A stretch of DNA of 5,073 bases from Pyrinomonadaceae bacterium (GTDB taxonomy: Bacteria; Acidobacteriota; Blastocatellia; Pyrinomonadales; Pyrinomonadaceae): NCBI GenBank assembly GCA_013813825.1, contig JACCRA010000284.1:1-5073 (forward strand), written 5' to 3'. The translations under genes were made by a program, and so were the position numbers. The notes under the pieces are model-generated. The model did not search any database. It had not been told where the DNA came from and was given only the letters and a program-made list of their open reading frames with translations. Shown here in pieces: positions 1 to 4,937 of the stretch. Position 1 is the stretch's first letter, and every line of letters begins with the position of its first letter.

Positions 1-211
1 CTGTATAGACAGACTCAGCCTCGACGTACCTGCCCTTTTTGCCGAGCGCCGCATCCACTGCCGTCATGTCGTTCTGAAGTATCGGCGGCGTTCTAATGGC
101 GACAGAAGCCGCCACGATTTGTGTAACGCTCTCTATACCTACTGCTCCCGCCGCGCCTATGACGGCGGCGGCACGCAACATTTCACGACGACTAAAGCTA
201 TTCTGATCCAT
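1..211 (-). CDS. Tat-exported protein, start of a probable DUF1259 domain (3' part outside window)
   Basis: A minus-strand frame opens with ATG at 211 and runs without a stop for 70 codons to the window edge, so only the N-terminus is visible. Residues 7-12 read SRREML, a twin-arginine motif, followed by an Ala/Gly-rich hydrophobic stretch (residues 13-25, AAAVIGAAGAVGI), which together make a convincing Tat signal peptide. The mature part contains VDAALGKKGRYVEAESVYT, which resembles the opening of DUF1259 proteins (an ALGKKG-like motif, then a Val-Tyr strand). That assignment is from memory of the family and rests on about 20 residues. The start is well supported by AAAGGAG eight bases upstream. 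The family's function is unknown to me. Export of a folded protein by Tat is inferred. The gene lies 24 bases after the hsdM remnant on the same strand but has its own ribosome binding site. Confidence 0.7.
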   Translation of the reverse strand, partial: MDQNSFSRREMLRAAAVIGAAGAVGIESVTQIVAASVAIRTPPILQNDMTAVDAALGKKGRYVEAESVYT

Positions 212-219
212 GATTTCTG

Positions 220-226
220 CTCCTTT
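220..226 (-). promoter_or_regulatory. Shine-Dalgarno site of the Tat/DUF1259 gene
   Basis: The minus strand reads AAAGGAG, with eight bases before the ATG at 211. This near-consensus site fixes the start codon and argues that the downstream gene is live even though the gene upstream of it is a remnant. Confidence 0.75.
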
Positions 227-235
227 GAATTTAAC

Positions 236-655
236 TTAAGACTCAGCTGGCTGCCGTAAGATTTCCAGGAAGTATTCATAAATCTGCCCGAACACGTCGC
301 CGCTCGCCTTTTGCAACGCTTCGTCGTTAAAGATTTTGAGCAATCGCGTCAGCAAGTCCGGCTCAAAGAATTGGTACTCTTTCGGCAGAACGCCTTTTAG
401 ATTGTCGTGCGTACTTTCAATCGCCTCCATCGCCTCTTCGATTGCTTTGCCCTCGTCCTTGTCCGCGGAAAGATTCAACAAGTGGTCATAGCGTGAACGC
501 TCCGGCAGAAACAACGCGCTCTTCTTAGCGAAGTCATCTTTTGTCATCGTGCGCGTGATGCCGCCGCGTGTGGGCAACGACTTTATCACTTCCTGCTCAA
601 CGACGAGAAAACGGTTGTAGGCGTGGCGCAGGAAGATCAGCCCTAACACGGGCAT
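236..655 (-). pseudogene. hsdM: N-terminal remnant of a type I restriction-modification DNA methylase subunit (HsdM)
   Basis: The 139 residues match the N-terminal helical domain of HsdM: VLGLIFLRHAYNRF near the start, SLPTRGG (26-32), LTK-like TMTKDDFAKKSALFLP (37-51), then LKGVLPKEY (86-94) and SGDVFGQIYEYFL (118-130). In the intact family EYFL leads into a GGEFFTP-like segment and the SAM-binding and catalytic motifs (DPACGSGG, NPPF). Here it ends in EILRQPAES and a stop, so the methyltransferase domain is absent. A full HsdM is about 450-500 residues or longer. Homology also seems to continue a few codons upstream of the ATG (GAC-TAC, Asp-Tyr) before a TAA eight codons back (671-673 on the plus strand), so the natural N-terminus of roughly 30-40 residues is missing and the ATG is probably an internal Met. 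No hsdR or hsdS is present. It is a decayed fragment that cannot methylate DNA. Confidence 0.75.
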
Positions 656-658
656 GTA

Positions 659-668
659 GTCTATACAG
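659..668. repeat. 10-bp inverted repeat, partner of 1-10
   Basis: GTCTATACAG here is the exact reverse complement of CTGTATAGAC at 1-10. The pair brackets the Tat/DUF1259 start and the hsdM remnant. The copy lies exactly where the hsdM and permease fragments meet. A 10-bp match can arise by chance in a region this size, and homology outside position 1 cannot be checked. Confidence 0.4.
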
Positions 669-745
669 GCTTACTAATCTTAGCGATCATTCTCAACGTG
701 GTCGCTCGTGTAATGGCCGGGAACGCGGCTCCGGCGTACCCGTAA
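659..745 (+). pseudogene. C-terminal remnant of a PstA/PstC-type ABC transporter permease
   Basis: The plus strand reads VYTGLLILAIILNVVARVM followed by a short polar tail and TAA at 743-745. A hydrophobic helix with LLxLxxxLNxxAR just before the C-terminus is typical of the last transmembrane segment of phosphate-transport permeases (PstA/PstC). There is no start codon, and a TAA at 644-646 closes the frame upstream, inside DNA that encodes hsdM on the other strand. Only about 28 residues of a normally 280-330-residue protein survive. The assignment rests on one helix and is tentative: another integral membrane protein is possible. The stop is followed after 22 bases by a perfect hairpin, the position expected of the original gene's terminator. 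Confidence 0.45.
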
Positions 746-767
746 AAAAACTTCTCAACGCAAAACA

Positions 768-806
768 ACGGCAACCGGCTCACCAATAAGGTGAGCCGGT
801 TGCCGT
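768..806. terminator. Perfect 17-bp hairpin after the permease remnant
   Basis: ACGGCAACCGGCTCACC (768-784) pairs perfectly with its reverse complement at 790-806 around an AATAA loop. It lies 22 bases after the stop of the permease remnant. No T-run follows on the plus strand; on the minus strand the stem is followed by TGTTTTG, a weak T-tract. It is best read as a terminator or transcript-end stabiliser left from the old gene order. A dispersed palindromic repeat is an alternative. Confidence 0.55.
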
Positions 807-832
807 GCTCTCCAAAACAAATGTCTCAGACG

Positions 833-860
833 ACAGCAGGTCAGCCGGCCTGCTGTTTTT
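833..860 (+). terminator. Intrinsic (rho-independent) terminator
   Basis: ACAGCAGG (833-840) pairs with CCTGCTGT (849-856) around an 8-base loop, and the stem runs directly into TTTTT (856-860). This is the classic plus-strand terminator form. The only upstream plus-strand coding trace is the permease remnant ending at 745, so the signal is either orphaned from that gene or ends an unseen small transcript. Confidence 0.65.
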
Positions 861-928
861 CTGTGACGGCGAATAAGATCATGTGAATGCGACACCAGCG
901 AAGTGCGATTGGCAGGAAAAAACATGCT

Positions 929-1013
929 CCACGAAGCACGCGAAACCACACCTGACAAGCATGAAAGATAACCTTGCCTGGCGCTGTTTTGTGTTGTTTC
1001 GTGTGCTTCATGG
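929..1013. repeat. Imperfect 23-bp inverted repeat with 39-base spacer
   Basis: The arm at 929-951 (core CCACGAAGCACGCGAAACC) and the reverse complement of 991-1013 (core CCATGAAGCACACGAAACA) agree at 20 of 23 positions. The GAAGCACRCGAAA core resembles the CACGAAG-type intergenic repeats I associate with several environmental phyla. The element lies in gene-free DNA with no coding between the arms. It may be a miniature non-autonomous element or a degenerate dispersed repeat; no target-site duplication was established. Confidence 0.5.
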
Positions 1014-1271
1014 ATTAAATCTTCTTCAGTCTTTTACGTGAATTGAGGTTAGAATATGAGTCGTGCCAATTGCCGCCAACGATTATCGGCGCGCCGGTCC
1101 GCGATGCACGGCGGGCGGGATAGTCGCGCCGGACGGCGATGGCGGGCAACCCGCGCGTCGCTTTCTCACATCACTTGCTGCGACAGACAATTCTTCCTCT
1201 TGCCAAAGCATGTCTCTCTCTGGTAAACGTCCGCTAGTTGAAAGTCTCGACGATTGGTTTCCCAGTTCTTC

Positions 1272-1276
1272 GGAGG
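1272..1276 (+). promoter_or_regulatory. Shine-Dalgarno site deciding the lectin gene start
   Basis: GGAGG ends four bases before the ATG at 1281. Spacing is short but the match is complete. It favours ATG 1281, which begins a clean signal peptide, over the in-frame TTG at 1254, which would add nine residues ahead of that peptide. Confidence 0.7.
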
Positions 1277-1280
1277 ACTC

Positions 1281-2081
1281 ATGAAAAGTAGAAATTTGGT
1301 GAAGACAATTCTCGCTGTCTCTCTCGTCCTGTGCCTCGGCTTGACGGCCGTGGCCGATACGATCCGCCTGCGTGATGGTACTGTAATCCGCGGCGAGATC
1401 GTCAGCTTCAAGGATCAGCAGTTCGTCGTCTTGATCGGGGCGGGCGGGCGCGGGCGTCGCAGCCGCAGCACGATCTACATGGAAGATGTCGAGTCGATTG
1501 AGTTCGACGGCGCGCCCGGCAGCAGTGGCGGCGGGGCAGCGGTGGCGGCCGACGATAATCCACCGGCGGGCGGGCGCATCAACCGCGACGACTCCCGCCG
1601 CGACACACGCGACGACACCGCCAGAGATAATGCGCGCGACGACGCGCGACCAGCGACCGGCGGCGAGGCCAATCGCACGACGCCAAACTCACCGGTCTTC
1701 TTCCCGATCCGGTTGCGCGTGCGCGCCGACAACACCGCGAACGGCTGGAACGACAGCGGCCTGATGGTGCGGCGTGGGCAGCGCCTGCGGATCACCGCTA
1801 CGGGGCGCGTCGCGCTCGGCGGCGGCCTCTACGCGACACCCGCCGGCCTGACCCGCCAAGCTGATTCCGACAAGTTGATGCGGAACGAAAACACCGGCGG
1901 GCTAATCGCCGTTATTGGCGACGATAATGACGATTTCATCTTCGTCGGCTCCGGCCGCGAACTGATCGCGCAACGCGACGGCCGCCTCTTCTTCGGCGTC
2001 AATGAAGGCAACCTCAGCGACAACTCAGGCACTTTCGATGTCACCGTCGAGGCCGAAGCCGTCGCCGGTTCCAGACCGTAA
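1281..2081 (+). CDS. Secreted protein with SH3-like N-terminal module and PA-IL/LecA-like lectin domain
   Basis: The 266-residue product starts with a Sec signal peptide (MKSRNLVKT, hydrophobic core 9-23, likely cut after AVA at residue 25). Residues 26-77 form a compact beta-rich module (TIRLRDGTVIRGEI, then TIYMEDVESIEF), like small SH3/LSm-type repeats in bacterial exported proteins. Residues 78-137 are a disordered linker with an Arg/Asp-rich core (100-123). Residues 139-258 resemble the PA-IL/LecA galactose-binding lectin fold: GWNDSGLMVRRGQRLRI, ATPAGL, GGLIAVIG, and the C-terminal GVNEGNLSDNSGTFDV. In that family the N-D/E...(D/N)NSG segment helps bind calcium and sugar, so a calcium-dependent carbohydrate- or surface-binding role is inferred, not shown. 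The sugar specificity cannot be read. It appears to be a single-gene unit, ended by the hairpin at 2102-2147. Confidence 0.8.
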   Translation: MKSRNLVKTILAVSLVLCLGLTAVADTIRLRDGTVIRGEIVSFKDQQFVVLIGAGGRGRRSRSTIYMEDVESIEFDGAPGSSGGGAAVAADDNPPAGGRINRDDSRRDTRDDTARDNARDDARPATGGEANRTTPNSPVFFPIRLRVRADNTANGWNDSGLMVRRGQRLRITATGRVALGGGLYATPAGLTRQADSDKLMRNENTGGLIAVIGDDNDDFIFVGSGRELIAQRDGRLFFGVNEGNLSDNSGTFDVTVEAEAVAGSRP

Positions 2082-2101
2082 CAGCAGAGGTGAGAGGTCA
2101 G

Positions 2102-2147
2102 ATGCCAGACGCGGGACTTGAAGTCCCGCGTCTGGCATTCTGTTTTT
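2102..2147 (+). terminator. Strong intrinsic terminator of the lectin gene
   Basis: A perfect 17-bp stem (ATGCCAGACGCGGGACT at 2102-2118 with 2122-2138) closes on a TGA loop and is followed by TTCTG and then TTTTT (2143-2147). It begins 20 bases after the stop codon at 2081. The GGGACTTGAAGTCCC core is so symmetric that it could also be one copy of a dispersed palindromic repeat used as a terminator. Confidence 0.7.
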
Positions 2148-2196
2148 CCAACCGCTGACATCCAGCATCTAACCCCAGCCTTCGAGCATCCTATTC

Positions 2197-2225
2197 TTGA
2201 CCCGTTACATGCCGCGACTTATAGT
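2197..2225 (+). promoter_or_regulatory. Sigma-70-type promoter of the VWFA-related gene
   Basis: TTGACC (2197-2202) and TATAGT (2220-2225) each match the consensus at five of six positions and are 17 bases apart, the optimum. Transcription would start near 2232, giving a leader of about 60 bases before the ATG at 2291. Its place after the lectin terminator argues that the two genes are separate units. Confidence 0.6.
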
Positions 2226-2274
2226 TGCGGTTCATCAGTAAACTTGGAACAGTTCCCCGCCGGCTGTGTCAGTC

Positions 2275-2280
2275 TTGAGG
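2275..2280 (+). promoter_or_regulatory. Shine-Dalgarno site of the VWFA-related gene
   Basis: TTGAGG (GAGG core 2277-2280) lies ten bases before the ATG at 2291. It is a moderate site with slightly long spacing, but that ATG opens directly into the signal peptide and no better start is nearby. Confidence 0.5.
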
Positions 2281-2290
2281 TTGTTGCATC

Positions 2291-3517
2291 ATGTTGAGAA
2301 ACGCTTTTGTCCGTCGTCTTTTCACCGTGGCCTTCGCCACCGCTTTGTTGCCGGCGTCCACCATGCATGTTGATTTTTCCGCGCACGCGCAATCGCGCCG
2401 CCAGCCGCCGACCACGCCGCAGAAGAAGAATAAGCGACCCGACGAGCAGAAGCCGGCCGACGGACAACCGTCGCAGGACGAGCCGTTGCCCACCGACATT
2501 CTCAAGACGCCGCAAGACGAAGTGGTGAAGGTAACGGCCAGTCTCGTCAACATCGAGACAGTCGTCTATCACAAGAAGACCGGCCAGATCGTGCAGGGGT
2601 TGAAAAAGGAAAACTTCAAAGTGTTCGAGGACGGCGTTGAGCAGACGGTGACGAACTTTTCGACGCCCGACGCGCCGATCACGGTGGCGATGGTCTTGGA
2701 ATACAGTCGTCTGACAGAGGCGCTCGGCGGCAACCGCTTCGAGCCGGGACGCTACGAAGTGATCCGCCCGATGGCTTTGTTCCTCTCGCGCTTCATTCGC
2801 CCGGAGACCGATTACGTCTCAGTTATCGCCTACGACATGCGGCCGACGCCGCTCACGGACTTCACTAACGATCCACGGCGGATCAACGAAGTGATTAACC
2901 TCCTGCTCAGAAATCGCCCCGCGTCGAGCGAGGCCAATCTGTTCGACGCGCTGAAGCTGACGCTCGCCGGTGGACGCGGCGACTCAGTCGTGTTGGAAGA
3001 CAGCAAGGAAGAAAAGGCTGAATACTCCGGGCTGGCGGAGTTGCAAGGTCGTCGCCGCGCGGTGTTCTTGATCTGTTCCGGCATCGACACTTTCAGCAAG
3101 ATCAACTACGACGATGCGCGCAAGATCGCGCAAAATTCCGGCGTGCCCATTTACATCATCGGCACTGGCGAACTCTTCTTCAAAAAGTACGGCAATCAGC
3201 TCGGCGCCACCGACAGCATCTCCGGCGCCCCCGGCCGCCTGACGTTCCTGCAAGCGCAGAACACGCTTCGCACTTTCGCGGCGGAAACCGGTGGGGCCTA
3301 CTTCCCCGTCACCTTCGAGGGCGAACTCAACACCGTGCTCTCTTCCATCAACAACCTGATGCGGAGCCAGTACAGCCTCGGCTACAACCCCGGCGAGCGC
3401 CGCGACGGCAAGAAGCATAAGCTGGAAGTCAAAGTCGATGTCGATGGCGACGGCCAGCCCGACGACAAGCTCTACCGCATCAACCACCGCCAGTTTTATC
3501 TCGCACCGAAAGGCTAG
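2291..3517 (+). CDS. Exported VWFA-related domain protein, acidobacterial family (TIGR03436-like)
   Basis: The 408-residue product has a signal peptide (basic MLRNAFVRRL, hydrophobic 11-22, likely cut after AHA at 33), then a Pro/Gln/Lys-rich disordered segment (34-75). Residues 79-123 match the family's entry domain: VTASLVNIETVVY, then GQIVQGLKKENFKVFEDGVEQ and NFS. The von Willebrand A fold spans about 129-355 (ITVAMVLEYS, FLSRFIRPETDYVSVIAYD, RRAVFLICSG, GVPIYIIGTGE). The family's closing segment follows: SQYSLGYNPGERRDGKKHKLEVKV and a final RQFYLAP. The MIDAS metal site is mostly lost: DxSxS reads ExSxL (137-141), the conserved Thr of TxLyDAL is Ala215, and the Asp of (S/T)DGxDT is Ser263. 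Residues 383-391 (DVDGDGQPD) form a calcium-loop-like motif. Family members are exported and of unknown function, often thought to act in protein-protein or surface interaction. Length is normal and the gene appears intact. Confidence 0.88.
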   Translation: MLRNAFVRRLFTVAFATALLPASTMHVDFSAHAQSRRQPPTTPQKKNKRPDEQKPADGQPSQDEPLPTDILKTPQDEVVKVTASLVNIETVVYHKKTGQIVQGLKKENFKVFEDGVEQTVTNFSTPDAPITVAMVLEYSRLTEALGGNRFEPGRYEVIRPMALFLSRFIRPETDYVSVIAYDMRPTPLTDFTNDPRRINEVINLLLRNRPASSEANLFDALKLTLAGGRGDSVVLEDSKEEKAEYSGLAELQGRRRAVFLICSGIDTFSKINYDDARKIAQNSGVPIYIIGTGELFFKKYGNQLGATDSISGAPGRLTFLQAQNTLRTFAAETGGAYFPVTFEGELNTVLSSINNLMRSQYSLGYNPGERRDGKKHKLEVKVDVDGDGQPDDKLYRINHRQFYLAPKG

Positions 3518-3520
3518 TAG

Positions 3521-3541
3521 GCAGAAAGCAGAAGGCAGTAA
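3521..3541 (+). repeat. Three tandem degenerate heptamers (GCAGWAR)
   Basis: GCAGAAA, GCAGAAG and GCAGTAA stand head to tail straight after the stop of the VWFA gene. Inverted copies of the same unit fill 3573-3599 on the other arm. The unit is the kind of short intergenic repeat that produces spurious LPSAFCLL-like translations in this sort of genome. Confidence 0.6.
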
Positions 3542-3595
3542 AGACACAAGCCAGTAAGCAATCCAAAAGACCTGCTTACTGTTTACTGCCTTCTG
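3529..3595. terminator. Large hairpin between convergent genes, probable bidirectional terminator
   Basis: The outer stem is 14 bp and perfect (3529-3542 with 3582-3595). A one-sided 9-base bulge (3543-3551) separates it from a perfect 9-bp inner stem (3552-3560 with 3573-3581) that closes a 12-base loop. It fills the 82-base gap between two convergent stop codons. TCTTTC follows on the plus strand and GCTTTCTGCC on the minus, so the T-tracts are weak in both directions. Position more than tail quality supports a terminator role. Confidence 0.6.
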
Positions 3596-3599
3596 TCTT

Positions 3600-4937
3600 T
3601 CAGATTCCGTAAATCCGCAGTTTGAATTCGTCGTTGAAGGCGTTGAGGTCGGGGCGACGGCCGGAGAAGAGGCGCGACTGACGCAGCAGCATGGGCAGGC
3701 CGCCGCGATGCGCGAGGTCGAGGCCGTAGGCAGGACTGGTGAAGATGGCGGCGAGTTGCGGGTTGAGCCGCTGCGGGATGCCGTAGCGGATCGCCCGTTG
3801 CGCGGCGGGCGCGAAGCCGTGTGTGCGGCGCGGGTTGGCGATCTCAATCGCGCGGTCGAAGATGTGCAGGCGCGTCGGCAGATCACGGAGCGCGAGGTCG
3901 CGGTGGATGAGCGCGTTGACCACGGCTTCGCGCACGGCCCCGCGATGATAGTTGGCGCGGGCCACGACGGGCGACGCTGTTCCGGCATTATCGTCTTCGC
4001 TTCCTCCGCCACCGCCCCGCTGCGAGCGTGGACGCGCGTCCCACAGATCGCAATAGCGCGCGATGAAGCGGAGCGCGGATTCATACAGCGTGTGCAGATT
4101 GCCAGTCAGGTGGACGCGCTCGATTTCGGGGGCCGGCGCGGCGTCGCCGGCGAAGCGGACGGCGGTGATGGCGCTACGCGGCAGCAACTCCGCGACGCGC
4201 TCGTTGCGCCCGAACAGCAGTAAGCCGGCGACGGTCGGCACGCACTCGCCCATGTTGCCGGCCGCGAGCAACAGATCGCGCTTCAACACCTCGCCGGTCG
4301 GGTAGTCGCGCGACAGCGCGTTCTCGTCAAAGGCGTCACCCGCGAATTCGCGCAAATAGCTCCACAGATGCGCCTCGTCGATGTCGTCCTCGCTGGTGCC
4401 CGTTAGACACACGTTTTCGTAACGTATCGGTCGCGCCTCGTCGAGCAACGCCGATAATTCTTCGCGCGACGCTTCGCGCTTCTCCGCGCCGATGCGGACG
4501 TAATAGCGCCCGTCGCGGCGCGTCTGGTACGGCCGCCGCTTGCCCTCCACGTCGAGCGTCACGACACGCCGCCCATTGTCGAACGCCACCAAGTCGATGT
4601 ACGGCAAGAGCGGCGGCGTGATCTCCTCGCGGCAGATGTGCGTCAACTCCTCGCGCACCGCTTCCGGATCGTCCACGCCCTCGACGCGCATGTTGTCGTT
4701 GACGCCGAAGACGATCAGCCCGCCGCCCGTGTTGGCGAGCGCGACGATGCCCTGCGCGATCTTCTCCGGGTTCGAGAGCTTAACTTTCAGTTCGAGGAAT
4801 GTGTCTTCGCCGCCGCGCACGAGGCGCATCAGTTCGGAGCGCGAAGTCTGGAGGGCGGGCGTGGAGAGGTACTCTAGAAACGAGCGTTCGGTGACGGGTT
4901 CGTGCCGCTGGTTGCCGCGAAATTTTCTGCGCGCCAT
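3600..4937 (-). CDS. AlbA_2/Schlafen-type ATP-binding regulator-like protein with HATPase_c_4-like C-terminus
   Basis: The 445-residue cytoplasmic protein has no signal peptide or membrane segment. Residues 37-165 are an AlbA_2 (Schlafen AlbA-like, formerly AAA_4) domain: GGEDTFLELKVKLSNPEKIAQ, ALANTGGGLIVFGVND, and DGRYYVRIGAEKREASREEL. The middle (215-290) carries the family's PTVAGLLLFGRN. A GHKL-like ATPase segment follows, with the N-box REAVVNALIHRD (336-347) and FDRAIEIANP (360-369). The last third ends GGLPMLLRQSRLFSGRRPDLN...FKLRIYG, as in the RecG-like/HATPase_c_4 family. Homologues are annotated as putative transcriptional regulators or RecG-like helicases, but there is no helicase domain here. 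DNA or RNA binding by AlbA_2 is family knowledge, and the target is unknown. A GGGGG-containing insert (303-322) lies before the N-box, and the usual NPG is NPR (368-370). The ATG at 4937 is the only start after an in-frame TGA 18 codons upstream, and no Shine-Dalgarno site precedes it. Confidence 0.85.
   Translation of the reverse strand: MARRKFRGNQRHEPVTERSFLEYLSTPALQTSRSELMRLVRGGEDTFLELKVKLSNPEKIAQGIVALANTGGGLIVFGVNDNMRVEGVDDPEAVREELTHICREEITPPLLPYIDLVAFDNGRRVVTLDVEGKRRPYQTRRDGRYYVRIGAEKREASREELSALLDEARPIRYENVCLTGTSEDDIDEAHLWSYLREFAGDAFDENALSRDYPTGEVLKRDLLLAAGNMGECVPTVAGLLLFGRNERVAELLPRSAITAVRFAGDAAPAPEIERVHLTGNLHTLYESALRFIARYCDLWDARPRSQRGGGGGSEDDNAGTASPVVARANYHRGAVREAVVNALIHRDLALRDLPTRLHIFDRAIEIANPRRTHGFAPAAQRAIRYGIPQRLNPQLAAIFTSPAYGLDLAHRGGLPMLLRQSRLFSGRRPDLNAFNDEFKLRIYGI

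Larger units (their letters stand above)
861..1280. other. Gene-free stretch upstream of the lectin gene
   Basis: Apart from the inverted repeat at 929-1013, I see no gene in this stretch. The one plausible small frame is 1056-1226 on the plus strand (ATG, 56 codons, GAGG seven bases upstream). Its product is Arg-rich and low in hydrophobic residues, as expected from out-of-frame GC-rich DNA, so it is not called. A weak -10-like TAGAAT (1050-1055) has no good -35 partner. The promoter of the lectin gene must lie here but cannot be fixed by eye. Confidence 0.5.

Noticed and set aside
1..668. Complete insertion sequence suggested by the 10-bp inverted repeats
   Set aside because: No transposase is encoded between the repeats and no flanking direct duplication can be seen, so only a microhomology or remnant reading is supportable.
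568..789. Plus-strand open frame of 73 codons across the remnant junction
   Set aside because: It reads out of frame through both remnants and into the hairpin; its composition is Arg-rich and without motif.
1056..1226. Small plus-strand frame of 56 codons with GAGG upstream
   Set aside because: The product is Arg-rich with no recognisable motif, as expected from chance translation of GC-rich DNA. It is worth revisiting only if conserved.
1254..1280. TTG at 1254 as the start of the lectin-like gene
   Set aside because: The ATG at 1281 has GGAGG just before it and begins a clean signal peptide; the extra nine residues would sit awkwardly ahead of it.
3518..3600. CRISPR-like array suggested by repeated GCAGWAR units
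   Set aside because: Units are seven bases, contiguous or inverted, with no unique spacers and no cas genes.
2984..4084. 366-codon minus-strand open frame spanning parts of two genes
   Set aside because: It crosses the convergent hairpin and lies out of frame with both real genes; its composition is repetitive, and part is the typical translation of the heptamer repeat.
3708..4223. Long plus-strand open frame (171 codons) inside the AlbA_2 gene
   Set aside because: It is antisense to a well-recognised protein, and its length follows from the GC-rich third positions of the real gene.
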